Below, piece by piece: positions 9,423-18,627 of a stretch of DNA of 64,000 nt (its first letter is position 1; the number at the start of each line of letters is the position of its first letter). The stretch comes from Puia sp. (GTDB taxonomy: Bacteria; Bacteroidota; Bacteroidia; Chitinophagales; Chitinophagaceae). The stretch lies in NCBI GenBank assembly GCA_031292515.1, contig JARLGZ010000177.1:186001-250000 (forward strand), in the 5' to 3' direction. A program made the position numbers and the translations under genes. The notes beneath the pieces are model-generated. The model was given only the letters and a program-made list of their open reading frames with translations. It had not been told where the DNA came from and made no database searches.

Positions 9423-9758
9423 ATGAGGATTTTTTACATTCTATTTTCCATTATTCTATTAACCGGTCTCCAGGCGAAAAGCCAGGTGAGGTCTCCTTTT
9501 TCCGATCCTGAGACCAATATTGTCAAGTTTTACCCCAATCCGGCTATTTCGTCCATCACCTTCGATATTGAAAAAAATCCCAACCAGACCCACTACATAC
9601 AGATCTTTAATTTCCTGGGGAAGAAAATATATGAAGTGTCCGTCAACTCCCGCACGATCGTAGACCTGACAAACTTTCCCCGTGGCATCTACATTTTCCA
9701 ATTGAAGGAGCAGAACGGCCAGATTTCGGTGTCGGGAAAATTCCAGGTCGCCAAATAG
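9423..9758 (+). CDS. Tiny secreted protein that is almost only a T9SS type A sorting domain
   Basis: 111 residues: signal peptide (about 1-21), a linker of roughly 15 residues, then a complete Por-type C-terminal sorting domain from about residue 36. The domain shows the usual order FYPNPA, IQIFNFLGKKIYE, a VDLTNFPRGIYIFQL strand pair and a GKFQVAK end. Type A domains are cut off when cargo reaches the surface, so almost no cargo would remain. Its promoter is its own. Possible roles are a sortase decoy, a chaperone-like competitor or a degenerate gene; nothing in the sequence decides. Confidence 0.8.
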   Translation: MRIFYILFSIILLTGLQAKSQVRSPFSDPETNIVKFYPNPAISSITFDIEKNPNQTHYIQIFNFLGKKIYEVSVNSRTIVDLTNFPRGIYIFQLKEQNGQISVSGKFQVAK

Positions 9759-9785
9759 TGCCCATAGCCTCCTGATCTCCGCTGG

Positions 9786-10958
9786 TCAGGACACTTCCGC
9801 AATCAAAAATTTCAAATAATTAGTGTTCTCGAGTCCCTGGATGATCGGGTGATCGCTGGCCTGCGCACGGAATACTACCTGCCTGAGCTTCCTGTGCGCG
9901 TCGCGCGCCGCCAGTTGGATGGTCTCAAGGAATAGTTCCGGCGATACAAGGTTGGTACAGGAAGAGGTTACGAGGAAACCGCCTTTCCTGATCATCTTCA
10001 TACCCCGGAGATTGATCTCCTTATAGCCCGCAATAGCCTTTTGTATCGTTTCCCTGTTTTTTGTAAAAGCCGGGGGGTCCAGCATCACCACATCATAGGT
10101 GAGCCCCTCCTTGCTCCAGGTTTTTAAGGCATCAAAGGCATTTATCGTTTCAAAACGGCATTTGTCCTGCAAGCCGTTTAACTCCGCGTTAAGGCGGGCC
10201 TGTGCGATGGCATCGCCGGAGATATCAAGGCCCAGAACAGATCTGGCCCCATAATGGGCTGCGTGCAGCTCGAAGGAGCCCGTGTAGCAGAAAGCCCCCA
10301 GCACCTCTGCTTCCTTTACGATATGCCGGAGCGCCCGCCGGTTGTCCCGTTGATCCAGGAAATATCCGGTCTTCTGACCATTTTCCAGGTCTACCCCGAA
10401 CACCAGCCCATTTTCCCGTATGGTAATCCGGGGATCGAAAGGAGCAGAAAGAAAACCTTTCTGCTGGACCATACCTTCCAGTTCCCGAACAGGTACGTCA
10501 TTCCGTTCATAGACCCCCCTGGGGCTGAACAATTGTTCCAAAGCAGCGACAATGGCTGGCTTCCACCGCTCGATACCGAGGGAAAGGGTCTGTATGACTA
10601 AATAATCGTTGAACTTATCGATGATCAGGGCGGGCAGATAATCGGCTTCGCCGAACACGAGACGGCAGTTCTCTATATACCCTATCTTCTTTCTATACTC
10701 CCAGGCATCTTGCAACCGGCGATGGAAGAAAGCGGGGTCGATCGATTCACGCTTGTCCCTGGTCAGCAGACGCACTAGGATCTGGGATTTGGGATTGATA
10801 TATCCCCTGCCGACAAATTTCTTGTCGTGGGTATAAACCTCTACCGTTCCTCCCCCCTCAACCTGACCATCTACGGAAGCCACCTCGTTGACAAATATCC
10901 AGGGATGTCCGTTCTCAATCCGGCGGCTGATTTTTCTGTTCAGGTATACTTTTGTCAT
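9786..10958 (-). CDS. rlmI: Class I rRNA methyltransferase, RlmI-like (23S rRNA m5C)
   Basis: 390 residues. The N-terminal PUA domain (about 1-75, KVYLNRKISRRIENGHPWIFVNEV) binds RNA. A central RlmI-type domain and a C-terminal Rossmann methyltransferase follow (GAFCYTGSFELHA as the SAM loop, VVMLDPPAFTKN as motif IV, TSSCTNLV with the catalytic-type cysteine). Members methylate cytosine in 23S rRNA (C1962 in E. coli); the exact base here is inferred. The family length of about 395 agrees. A TACATTTG box ends five bases before the ATG, so the mRNA may be leaderless. Confidence 0.85.
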   Translation of the reverse strand: MTKVYLNRKISRRIENGHPWIFVNEVASVDGQVEGGGTVEVYTHDKKFVGRGYINPKSQILVRLLTRDKRESIDPAFFHRRLQDAWEYRKKIGYIENCRLVFGEADYLPALIIDKFNDYLVIQTLSLGIERWKPAIVAALEQLFSPRGVYERNDVPVRELEGMVQQKGFLSAPFDPRITIRENGLVFGVDLENGQKTGYFLDQRDNRRALRHIVKEAEVLGAFCYTGSFELHAAHYGARSVLGLDISGDAIAQARLNAELNGLQDKCRFETINAFDALKTWSKEGLTYDVVMLDPPAFTKNRETIQKAIAGYKEINLRGMKMIRKGGFLVTSSCTNLVSPELFLETIQLAARDAHRKLRQVVFRAQASDHPIIQGLENTNYLKFLIAEVS

Positions 10959-10963
10959 GACGG

Positions 10964-10971
10964 CAAATGTA
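10964..10971 (-). promoter_or_regulatory. -7 promoter box of the rlmI-like gene
   Basis: TACATTTG (10971-10964 on the minus strand) is a perfect TAnnTTTG box only five bases from the start ATG, which puts transcription initiation at or next to the start codon. No clear -33 TTG. Confidence 0.45.
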
Positions 10972-11102
10972 TTAAATATTGAGGCCTAAAGGACAGACGA
11001 CAAATTTACCGGGCCGCTTCCACGAGAATCGGAAGAAATACGATTTACAGACAATTTGTCCTTCTCCTTTAGCTTGGCAAAATAATTGACGGATACAGGT
11101 TT

Positions 11103-11717
11103 ATGCCAATTTTTAAGGATATGCATGAAAAAGATAAACAATCTTCAGCGGAGGGGTCTGCTAATAACCAAAAAAACCGTGAAAACGGAAGGGAGGACGT
11201 TATGGACATGAATTCCGATGAAAATGTAGCCGGGACCACTCATCTGAATGATGGGGTCGGGGAGGAGAATGAACTGGAAAAACTACAGGAAGAACTGCAG
11301 GCTCAAAAGGACAAATACCTGCGTCTTTTTGCAGAATTTGATAATTTCAGGAAGCGGAGCGCCAAAGAGAGCATAGAACTTAGACAAACTGCAGGAAAAG
11401 AGGTGATTATATCCCTTCTCGATGTGCTTGACGATTGTGACAGGGCGGAGAAACAGCTGCAGGCTACTCCCGGAATAGACCAGGTAAAGGACGGCGTTCA
11501 ATTGGTATTTAATAAGCTGCGTTCGGTCCTTCAGAGCAGAGGCCTTAAAGCCATGGAGAGTATCCACCAGGACTTTGACGTTGAGAAGCATGAGGCCATT
11601 ACTGAAATTCCGGTCACCGACCCTTCGCTTTCAGGAAAAGTGATCGATGATGTCCAGAAAGGATATTACCTGAACGATAAAATCATACGCTTTGCAAAAG
11701 TGGTGATCGGGAAGTAG
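11103..11717 (+). CDS. grpE: GrpE nucleotide exchange factor for DnaK
   Basis: 204 residues. Releases ADP from DnaK in the Hsp70 cycle. The acidic, low-complexity N-terminus (to about residue 58) leads into a long coiled coil (ENELEKLQEELQAQKDKYLRLFAEFDNFRKRSAKE) and a C-terminal beta domain with VEKHEAITEIPV and KGYYLNDKIIRFAKVVI, the GrpE signature. The ATG at 11121 (after AAGGA) is an alternative start six codons in. It sits 70 bp before dnaJ and on the same strand, the usual arrangement in this phylum. Confidence 0.95.
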   Translation: MPIFKDMHEKDKQSSAEGSANNQKNRENGREDVMDMNSDENVAGTTHLNDGVGEENELEKLQEELQAQKDKYLRLFAEFDNFRKRSAKESIELRQTAGKEVIISLLDVLDDCDRAEKQLQATPGIDQVKDGVQLVFNKLRSVLQSRGLKAMESIHQDFDVEKHEAITEIPVTDPSLSGKVIDDVQKGYYLNDKIIRFAKVVIGK

Positions 11718-11787
11718 GGCGGGAGACTTTTATTAAATGTGTGCTATCTTGCCGAAAACAGACGGCTAGTAGCTGTTTTTCAATTTT

Positions 11788-12951
11788 ATGAGTAAACGAG
11801 ATTATTACGAAATATTGAGCGTTTCAAAAACCGCTACGGTCGAAGAAATAAAAAAATCCTATCGAAAAGTAGCCATGCAGTTCCACCCCGATCGAAATCC
11901 GGGAGACAAAGCCGCGGAAGAAAAGTTTAAAGAAGCGGCAGAAGCATACGAGGTACTGAGCGATGCGGATAAAAGAGCTCAATATGACCGTTACGGGCAT
12001 GCGGGTCTCAGCAACAATGGACGCGGAACCGGCAGTGGCAACATGAACATGGATGATATTTTCAGCCAGTTCGGAGATATTTTCGGCGATGATATTTTTG
12101 GCAGCTTTTTCGGCGGAGGCGGCAGAAGGAGCGGAGGAGGAAGCGGACGCCCGAGAGGCGTAAAAGGCAGTAACCTGCGCGTGAAGATAAAGTTGACCTA
12201 CGAGGAAATCGCCAAAGGGGTCACTAAAAACATCAAGGTAAAAAAATACATCTCCTGTAATACCTGCCATGGGAGCGGCGCGAAAGACAAAGGCAGCGTA
12301 CAAACCTGTAGTACCTGCGGAGGCAGCGGTCAGGTTCGGAGGGTGACCAATACTTTTCTGGGGCAGATGCAGACCGTCACAACCTGCCCCACCTGCAATG
12401 GAGAGGGTAGCCTCGTTACAGCCAAATGCCCGGTTTGCAAGGGAGAGGGGCGTGTTTATGGCGAAGAGACGGTCACAATAGATATCCCCGCAGGCGTGCA
12501 AGAGGGAATGCAATTAAGTGTCGGCGGCCGGGGAAATGCGGGAGAGCGCGGAGGGTCCAACGGGGATCTTATCGTACTGATCGAAGAGGAACAGCACCCG
12601 GAATTGCACCGGGACGGACTCAATATAGCTTATGAACTGCATATCTCTTTTTCCGACGCGGTTTTCGGCTTGCAGCTGGAAGTGCCCACCATCGATGGAA
12701 AAGCAAAGATCAAGATACCTCCTGGTACGCAAAGCGGTAAAATATTCAGGCTGAAGGGCAAGGGATTTCCCGCAGTTAATTCTTATGAAAAGGGAGATCA
12801 GCTCATCCATGTGAATGTATGGACCCCTCAGCACGTGTCGCCTGAAGAAAAAGCCATGCTGGAAAAAATGCAGCAGTCACCGAACTTTCAACCGAACCCG
12901 GACAAGAACGAAAGAAGCTTCTTCGATAAGGTACGGGAAATGTTCAGTTAA
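11788..12951 (+). CDS. dnaJ: Chaperone protein DnaJ
   Basis: 387 residues. Co-chaperone that delivers unfolded protein to DnaK and stimulates its ATPase. The J domain (1-70) has HPDRNPGD; a Gly/Phe-rich region follows (about 75-125); then the zinc domain with four CxxCxGxG repeats ([32 protein letters not shown]), and the C-terminal substrate domains. Length is standard for type I DnaJ. It is probably cotranscribed with grpE; dnaK is not in the window. Confidence 0.97.
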   Translation: MSKRDYYEILSVSKTATVEEIKKSYRKVAMQFHPDRNPGDKAAEEKFKEAAEAYEVLSDADKRAQYDRYGHAGLSNNGRGTGSGNMNMDDIFSQFGDIFGDDIFGSFFGGGGRRSGGGSGRPRGVKGSNLRVKIKLTYEEIAKGVTKNIKVKKYISCNTCHGSGAKDKGSVQTCSTCGGSGQVRRVTNTFLGQMQTVTTCPTCNGEGSLVTAKCPVCKGEGRVYGEETVTIDIPAGVQEGMQLSVGGRGNAGERGGSNGDLIVLIEEEQHPELHRDGLNIAYELHISFSDAVFGLQLEVPTIDGKAKIKIPPGTQSGKIFRLKGKGFPAVNSYEKGDQLIHVNVWTPQHVSPEEKAMLEKMQQSPNFQPNPDKNERSFFDKVREMFS

Positions 12952-12978
12952 GATCCTTTGCCCGTTCGGCCTGGTCTT

Positions 12979-14772
12979 CTATTCGTCCCTTCGTTTTCTC
13001 TCTTTACCATAGATCTTTCTGGCTTTTTCTATCATATCCAGGAACTCCCTTTGAATTCCGTCTTCAGGGTCGTAGCAATTATTACCCAGCAGGATGGCGT
13101 CATTCCAACTGACCTGCCGCATATATTTCGACTTTTTGATCATCCCCCCGAACATAGCTACTGCTGTTGCAAAACGGTAGGGGGCGGGAAGATCTCCGAA
13201 AGAGGTCAACTGCGCCGGACAATTATAATTGCTGATCCTGTCCAGCGAATCGTTTGGAATTTTATAGTTCAGCGTCACGGCGGCAATCCTGTTTTCATCC
13301 CGCGATGGTCCCGCCACAGTTCCTGCGATACTCTCCGAATCCGCGGGAGAGATCTCAAACAAAGCCAGCAGAGAGTGTCCGGAGCCTACCTCCCCACCCT
13401 GCACTTCGTTTAATGAATCCGACAGGGATTTTAGCTTATTGTCGAAGCCGACCAGCCGGTAGTCTTTAACGAGAGTCGGGTTAAAATCGATATTCAGATA
13501 GGCATCGTCGGCCACGGCAAATACGGTCTGCGTGAACTCCTTGACAAGAACCTTTTCCGCTTCTCTCTCATCGTCCAGGTAGGCAAAATTGCCATTGCCT
13601 TTCTTGGCCAGTACTTCGAGTTTTGAATCTTTATAATTCCCCATGCCGACCCCCAGACAGGTTAGATAAATCCCCCACTGTTTATGCTCCGTGATCAGAT
13701 TCTCCAACGCATCTTCAGAATTCTCACCCACATTAAAATCGCCATCGGTAGCAAGGACCACCCGGTTATTGCCTCCCTTTATCAACTGGCTTTTAGCAAG
13801 CCGGTAGGCCATCCGGATACCCGCCTCTCCCGGCGTAGGGCCACCGGGATAGAGATCCTCGATGGATTGCAGGATCCTGGTTTTTTCCTTGCCGGAAGTA
13901 GGAGGTAGCCACACCGCCACCGTACTGCCATACACCACAATGGAAACCGTATCCTTGTCCCGCAGGTTGTTAACCAAAAGGCGAAAAGCCGATTTCAGCA
14001 AGGGCAGCTTATTAGGCATATCCATCGATCCGGATACATCGATCAGGAAGACCAGGTTTGCCGGCGGGACCTTCGCCAGATCGAGCTTTTTTGCACACAC
14101 ATGCAGGAATAGCAATTTATTGCCGGCATTCCACGGACAGTCCGACAAATAAGAATTGAATATGAAATTACTGTCGGCAGGCGGTGGCGTATAGCCTAAA
14201 TTGAAATAGTTTAACAGTTCCTCGATACGGACGGCATCCGGGGGAATGGTGCTCCCCATGTTCAGGAAACGACGGACATTGCTGTAAGATGCCTTGTCGA
14301 TGGTCATGGCGAAGCCGGTTTCCGGGAAACGGGAAGCAGGGATGAATTGATTCTCCAGCAGGGAGCTGTAGGTTTCCGCGCCAACCGTCCATCCACGCCA
14401 GTCTTCGGGTTTGAGATTCTTTGTAAAAGACAGCAGACGCTTCGTCCGTGCAGACGGAAGGGGATGCAATGATTTCAATGTGATTGCCTGATAATGCGTG
14501 GCATCTACCCGGATCGAAAGCGGCTCAAATCCATCAGCGGAAACACTTATTGAATCGATCGTCTGGGGAACAGGAATTCCGAACCCTCCGGAACTTCCCG
14601 AATAGTATAGATATCCGCTTGAATGCAGAAGTATTTTTACATTGGATAGCAGGACATTGGCCTCGTCTTTCACCTCTCCCCGGAGATAATACTGCCCGGA
14701 AGAAGAAAAATGCAGGCAAAAGCAAGCAATTATGATCGCGACATTTTTCAAGGGGATATTAATTATTTTCAA
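12979..14772 (-). CDS. VWA-domain protein with DUF3520 (YfbK type) and N-terminal carboxypeptidase-regulatory-like domain
   Basis: About 597 residues from a TTG start. The frame is open to 14853, but the TTG at 14772 opens a good signal peptide (MKIINIPLKNVAIIIACFCL) and a promoter-like box lies just upstream. After it come a YYLRGEVKDEANVLLSNV carboxypeptidase-regulatory-like domain, the YfbK N-terminal region, a VWA domain with MIDAS DVSGSM and a C-terminal DUF3520 ending in RKIYGKERKRRDE. The protein is probably in the cell envelope; what it binds is unknown. It converges on dnaJ with a 27-bp gap. Confidence 0.8.
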   Translation of the reverse strand: MKIINIPLKNVAIIIACFCLHFSSSGQYYLRGEVKDEANVLLSNVKILLHSSGYLYYSGSSGGFGIPVPQTIDSISVSADGFEPLSIRVDATHYQAITLKSLHPLPSARTKRLLSFTKNLKPEDWRGWTVGAETYSSLLENQFIPASRFPETGFAMTIDKASYSNVRRFLNMGSTIPPDAVRIEELLNYFNLGYTPPPADSNFIFNSYLSDCPWNAGNKLLFLHVCAKKLDLAKVPPANLVFLIDVSGSMDMPNKLPLLKSAFRLLVNNLRDKDTVSIVVYGSTVAVWLPPTSGKEKTRILQSIEDLYPGGPTPGEAGIRMAYRLAKSQLIKGGNNRVVLATDGDFNVGENSEDALENLITEHKQWGIYLTCLGVGMGNYKDSKLEVLAKKGNGNFAYLDDEREAEKVLVKEFTQTVFAVADDAYLNIDFNPTLVKDYRLVGFDNKLKSLSDSLNEVQGGEVGSGHSLLALFEISPADSESIAGTVAGPSRDENRIAAVTLNYKIPNDSLDRISNYNCPAQLTSFGDLPAPYRFATAVAMFGGMIKKSKYMRQVSWNDAILLGNNCYDPEDGIQREFLDMIEKARKIYGKERKRRDE

Positions 14773-14786
14773 TGGATATTCCGATT

Positions 14787-14816
14787 CAAAGTAATGCCTT
14801 ATTTGCTCATAATCAA
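14787..14816 (-). promoter_or_regulatory. Promoter candidate of the VWA gene
   Basis: On the minus strand TTG (14816-14814), a 20-base spacer, then TACTTTG (14793-14787), a -7 box one base short of TAnnTTTG. It lies inside the upstream open frame and 14 bases before the TTG start at 14772, which supports that start. Confidence 0.4.
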
Positions 14817-14865
14817 GCTCTTTAACAATTCCAGGCAGACATTTTTCCAACAATAGGCCGATATT

Positions 14866-15456
14866 CTATTCAACCGCTGCGTCTTTTTCCGTCAACTTAT
14901 AGATTCCGGGAATGTTCCTCCCCAGCCCGTCATAATCCAGCCCATAACCCAGGAGGAACTTATTGGGCACTGAAAACCCGGTATAGTCCACCGTCACCGG
15001 ATAAACCATCGCTTCCGGCTTATGCAAAAGAGCGGCTATCCGCAAAGTTGCCGGCTGCTGGTGCACAAGCTGGGGAAGAAATTCGTGCAAGGTCTTTCCC
15101 GTATCAATAATATCTTCTATGATAATGACATGCCTGTCGAACAGGTCCTCATCGAGACCAATGGCCGTAACGACGTGACCAGTGGAGCGGATTCCCTTGT
15201 AAGAAGCCAGCTTTATAAAACAAATCTCCGCGTCAATGGTGATCTCTTTGAACAGATCAGCCGCAAATATAAAGGAGCCATTCAGAATCGCGATGAACAG
15301 CGGCTTCTTGCCGGCATAATCATGGTTTATCTGTTCGGCGATGCCCCGGACTTTGCCGGCTATCATTGCCGCTGTCAAATAAGGTTCGAAAACCTTGTCA
15401 TGGACCCGGATAGCGGCCCTATTACCCCATAAACCATTTGAGCCGGTGGTTGGCAT
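14866..15456 (-). CDS. hpt: Hypoxanthine phosphoribosyltransferase
   Basis: 196 residues. Purine salvage: joins hypoxanthine or guanine to PRPP to give IMP or GMP, in the cytoplasm. The PRPP loop is VIIIEDIIDTGKTL, and ILNGSFIFAADL and IKLASYKG are further family motifs. The ATG at 15456 lies two bases after the TGA (15461-15459) of the upstream LysM gene; a TTG at 15462 would overlap it. Either way translation is likely coupled. It is last in a run with the GH73 and O-methyltransferase genes. Confidence 0.93.
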   Translation of the reverse strand: MPTTGSNGLWGNRAAIRVHDKVFEPYLTAAMIAGKVRGIAEQINHDYAGKKPLFIAILNGSFIFAADLFKEITIDAEICFIKLASYKGIRSTGHVVTAIGLDEDLFDRHVIIIEDIIDTGKTLHEFLPQLVHQQPATLRIAALLHKPEAMVYPVTVDYTGFSVPNKFLLGYGLDYDGLGRNIPGIYKLTEKDAAVE

Positions 15457-15458
15457 GA

Positions 15459-16550
15459 TCAATTTTTATAAATAATGAGTTCCTGCGCACTTTTTATCCC
15501 GGTCGAATCAGACCTGTTTCCCTGATTGTTGCCTACCGCAAGCAAGGGTCTCGAGGGAGCATAGCCCTGCAAATAAATTCTCTCTTTTGCAGCCGGCTCA
15601 AGACCCTTCGATAAGTGGTTCATTTCTAACAAATTATCATACCTTACCCCTTCCAGCTGGCTGATATCATAAAGCGTCTCGCCGTCCGACACGATATGAA
15701 ACGCTATAGAACCGGTCTTTCTTTTGCGTTGAAGAAACAATAACTGGTCTTTCACTGATACATCCTGTTGCTCCAGATCATTAAACTCCAGCAAACGGGA
15801 TAGCGGAATTCCAAATTGATCGGCCACCGATAAAAGGGACATGCCCGATTTTACAAACAACACCCGGGTTCTGTTGATCAGGAACTCCCCTGTGGGAAAT
15901 TGCTCCGCACGAAAAGGAGAACTCATGGCGACCGGGCTATTTCCTCCGGCAGCCTGCCGGGAAGCTACGGGAGCAGAAGCAGTCGAAGACATACCCGGGG
16001 CTGTCAGCACCACTTCTTCGGAGGGTTTTAGCCTGCCCATCGCAATCAGGGAATACTGTTGAAGATTGTAATCCTTTATAAGCTTAATAAGTATCTGAGG
16101 ATAATGGATATTGGTAGCATAACCGGCTTTCTTTAATCCATAGGCCCAGCCTTCGAAGTCAGTAGGGTCCAGCTTGAAGAGAAAAGCATAACGCTGGCTA
16201 TTACGAAGGAAATCGGAATGATCTTTATAGGAGTCCAGTGGAGTCCCGTAGCTTCGAAAACATTCCCCTTTGCTATCGTCATCATGATAGACGACTGATC
16301 CGGTCCAGGAATCTTTGCATTTGATGCCAAAATGGTTATTTGATCTTTTTACAAGCTCACTGGTGCCGGCCTGGGTCTCGTGAATGCCCTGCGCCAGGAT
16401 AACGGACGCCGGAATACCGGACCTCTGCATTTCACTGATTGCCAAATCCTTATAGGCATTTACATAGTTAATGACGTCGATGCTGTTCTGCGCATTGAGG
16501 GTTTTCCCCGCCATCAGCACCATTAAAAATGCCACGATTTTCATGTTCAT
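15459..16550 (-). CDS. GH73 glucosaminidase with C-terminal LysM domains
   Basis: 363 residues. Peptidoglycan hydrolase: signal peptide (1-20, ending LNAQ), GH73/FlgJ-like glucosaminidase domain (about 25-170) with the catalytic-type Glu58 in ILAQGIHETQAGTSELV and NNHFGIKCK, a low-complexity Ser/Ala linker, and two LysM-type repeats (about 225-275 and 285-330, the second with IVSDGETLYDISQLEGV). It acts on the cell wall in the periplasm. It is 29 bp downstream of the O-methyltransferase and directly upstream of hpt. Confidence 0.9.
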   Translation of the reverse strand: MNMKIVAFLMVLMAGKTLNAQNSIDVINYVNAYKDLAISEMQRSGIPASVILAQGIHETQAGTSELVKRSNNHFGIKCKDSWTGSVVYHDDDSKGECFRSYGTPLDSYKDHSDFLRNSQRYAFLFKLDPTDFEGWAYGLKKAGYATNIHYPQILIKLIKDYNLQQYSLIAMGRLKPSEEVVLTAPGMSSTASAPVASRQAAGGNSPVAMSSPFRAEQFPTGEFLINRTRVLFVKSGMSLLSVADQFGIPLSRLLEFNDLEQQDVSVKDQLLFLQRKRKTGSIAFHIVSDGETLYDISQLEGVRYDNLLEMNHLSKGLEPAAKERIYLQGYAPSRPLLAVGNNQGNRSDSTGIKSAQELIIYKN

Positions 16551-16579
16551 TACGCTATAGAGATTACTTTTTTACCCAT

Positions 16580-17221
16580 TTAAGATTTCTTCCTGATCAA
16601 TGACAACCCATCACGAACCGTAAGCATCACTGTCTCCACCGAGTGATCTTTTCTTACCATTTCATTAAAGTCATGGATCGCTTTTGCATTTTTACCGCGT
16701 ATCTCTTCTTCCAATACCTGACCGTGAAACAACACGTTATCAGCGATAATCAATCCTCCGGGTCTTAACCCGGGCAGAACCAACTCGTAATATGCGCAAT
16801 AACTTGTCTTATCGGCATCTATAAATACCAAATCCCATACCTCTCGCAGCAAGGGAATGATCGCTAACGCATTTCCGGGGTGTAAAATTATCCTGTCTCC
16901 CAGATTTGACCTGTTAAAGTATCCCCGGGCCCGGGCTGCATCTTCCTCCCGGCATTCAATTGTATGCAAAATCCCGCCTTCCGCCAACCCTGCGGCCAGG
17001 CATAACGCGCTATAACCGGTAAAAGTCCCGATCTCCAAAATCCGGTAAGGACGCAGCAGGGAACTGATCATTTGCAGAAACTGTCCCTGAACATGCCCGC
17101 TGAGCATATGGGGATGGGGGTGATGGGTGTGAGTATGATCCGTTATCTCCTTCAACAGGGCATTCTCCTGTGAGGTGAATCTTTCCGAATAAGACTGTGC
17201 CAAGGGATCGATCAGGTCCAA
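16580..17221 (-). CDS. SAM-dependent O-methyltransferase (catechol/caffeoyl-CoA OMT family)
   Basis: 213 residues from a TTG start. The SAM motif is ILEIGTFTGYSALCLAAGLA, motif II is LHTIECREED and the metal-binding DLVFIDADK fits the class I OMT family; the substrate is unknown. The frame is open to an ATG at 17272, but the family-like start is MDLIDPLAQSYSERFTS at the TTG (17221-17219), and a perfect TATCTTTG -7 box (17243-17236) lies inside the extension, so it cannot be coding if that box is the promoter. First gene of a run with GH73-LysM and hpt. Confidence 0.85.
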   Translation of the reverse strand: MDLIDPLAQSYSERFTSQENALLKEITDHTHTHHPHPHMLSGHVQGQFLQMISSLLRPYRILEIGTFTGYSALCLAAGLAEGGILHTIECREEDAARARGYFNRSNLGDRIILHPGNALAIIPLLREVWDLVFIDADKTSYCAYYELVLPGLRPGGLIIADNVLFHGQVLEEEIRGKNAKAIHDFNEMVRKDHSVETVMLTVRDGLSLIRKKS

Positions 17222-17235
17222 GTAACAAATTTTCG

Positions 17236-17243
17236 CAAAGATA
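17236..17243 (-). promoter_or_regulatory. -7 promoter box of the O-methyltransferase run
   Basis: TATCTTTG (17243-17236 on the minus strand) is a perfect TAnnTTTG box, 14 bases before the proposed TTG start, giving a leader of under ten bases. No convincing -33. Confidence 0.5.
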
Positions 17244-17369
17244 GTTTGAAAACATTTAACACAGGGAAACATCGAAACCCGCCTGAATTACCCTATATTG
17301 AACAAATATTTACCTTCAAGCAATTTAACTCCGATAATACAGTTTTACCTCCAAGGCTGCACTATTCAG

Positions 17370-18461
17370 ATGAATTGGCTCCGGGAACCACTCAACATCT
17401 TTTTACAAAACACACAAACAACCGCATTAATGCCGATACTAGACCGCGCCCTGGAACCGCCCGCCTATGGATGGATGGATAAAGACAAAAATCTGATCAT
17501 CCCCTCCTTAAAAGAAATCCTTCGCGAATTCTTCACCAGGTTGAATCTTTTTAGAAACAGGAAGAACTGGCTCCCATTTTTCAGTTGGCTAAAGATTTTC
17601 TGCCTGCTTCCGTTTTTGTTTATCTTCTTCTTCAAATATTTCAGTTTCGGAATACTTGGCATCGCATTCGTATACAGCATGATCATCATGGGTACGCATG
17701 GGACCATCTGGTATCACCGGTATTGCACCCACCAGGCCTATAAATTCAGGAATAAATTTTGGAGGCATTTTACCAGGAATCTTACGATCAGCATCATACC
17801 GGAAGAGATTTATGTCATATCCCATCATGTTCACCATGCCAAATCCGATCAACCGGGTGATCCCTACAACGCCTCTGCTGGTTTTCTGTATTGTTTTCTC
17901 GCGGATGTCAATCATCAACCGATTGCCCGGCAACTGAGCGAGGGCGACTACGATCGCCTGGCCGTCCTTATGAAGCATACCGGTATAAAGACCAACAGCT
18001 ATTCCCAATATCTCCGATGGGGCTCGTTGGTCTGTCCTTACCGGACCGTGGTCGGCACGGTGCTGAACTGGTCTTTCTGGTACGGAGCTTTTTACCTGCT
18101 TGGTGGCAACGCGTTAGCATGCGCACTATTCGGAGCGGCCGGTTTCTGGGCGATCGGCGTGCGAACTTTTAATTACGAAGGTCATGGAAAGGGCCGGGAC
18201 AGACGAAAAAATGGCTCGGACTTTAACAGAAAAGATCTGTCGATTAATCAATTGTGGCCTGGCTTTGTCGCGGGTGAATGGCATAATAATCACCATCTCT
18301 ACCCTTCAAGCGCCCGTAGCGGATTCCTGAAATATCAGATCGACCTGGCCTGGTATTATATCAGATTTATGAATATCCTCGGCGCCGTCAGTTTCTACCA
18401 TGATTCAAAAAAGCTCTTCCTGGAACAACATCATGGCCCCTATCTAAAAAATAAGAAATAG
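17370..18461 (+). CDS. Acyl-CoA / fatty acid desaturase
   Basis: 363 residues. Membrane di-iron enzyme that puts a double bond into fatty acyl chains. The three histidine boxes are HRYCTH, HHVHH and HNNHH. Hydrophobic segments before the first box (KIFCLLPFLFIFFFKYF) and after the second (VVGTVLNWSFWYGAFYLLGG) are the membrane parts. The frame is open to 17298 with two in-frame ATGs; 17370 (MNWLREPLNIF) is chosen as the start closest to family-like sequence. It is divergent from the O-methyltransferase gene. Confidence 0.87.
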   Translation: MNWLREPLNIFLQNTQTTALMPILDRALEPPAYGWMDKDKNLIIPSLKEILREFFTRLNLFRNRKNWLPFFSWLKIFCLLPFLFIFFFKYFSFGILGIAFVYSMIIMGTHGTIWYHRYCTHQAYKFRNKFWRHFTRNLTISIIPEEIYVISHHVHHAKSDQPGDPYNASAGFLYCFLADVNHQPIARQLSEGDYDRLAVLMKHTGIKTNSYSQYLRWGSLVCPYRTVVGTVLNWSFWYGAFYLLGGNALACALFGAAGFWAIGVRTFNYEGHGKGRDRRKNGSDFNRKDLSINQLWPGFVAGEWHNNHHLYPSSARSGFLKYQIDLAWYYIRFMNILGAVSFYHDSKKLFLEQHHGPYLKNKK

Positions 18462-18627
18462 GAATGAGACTGACATTGAAGATTTACCTCTCCAAATTCA
18501 TTTTTGCCCTATCCGGCGGTGATCGACGCCATTTCGGGCTTGAAATCATATTACCTTGCCGAGCCCCGGCGGGTCATGGATTTTATTCCAAACCACTTTC
18601 CAGGTTCAGATAGATAATGAAAGAACG

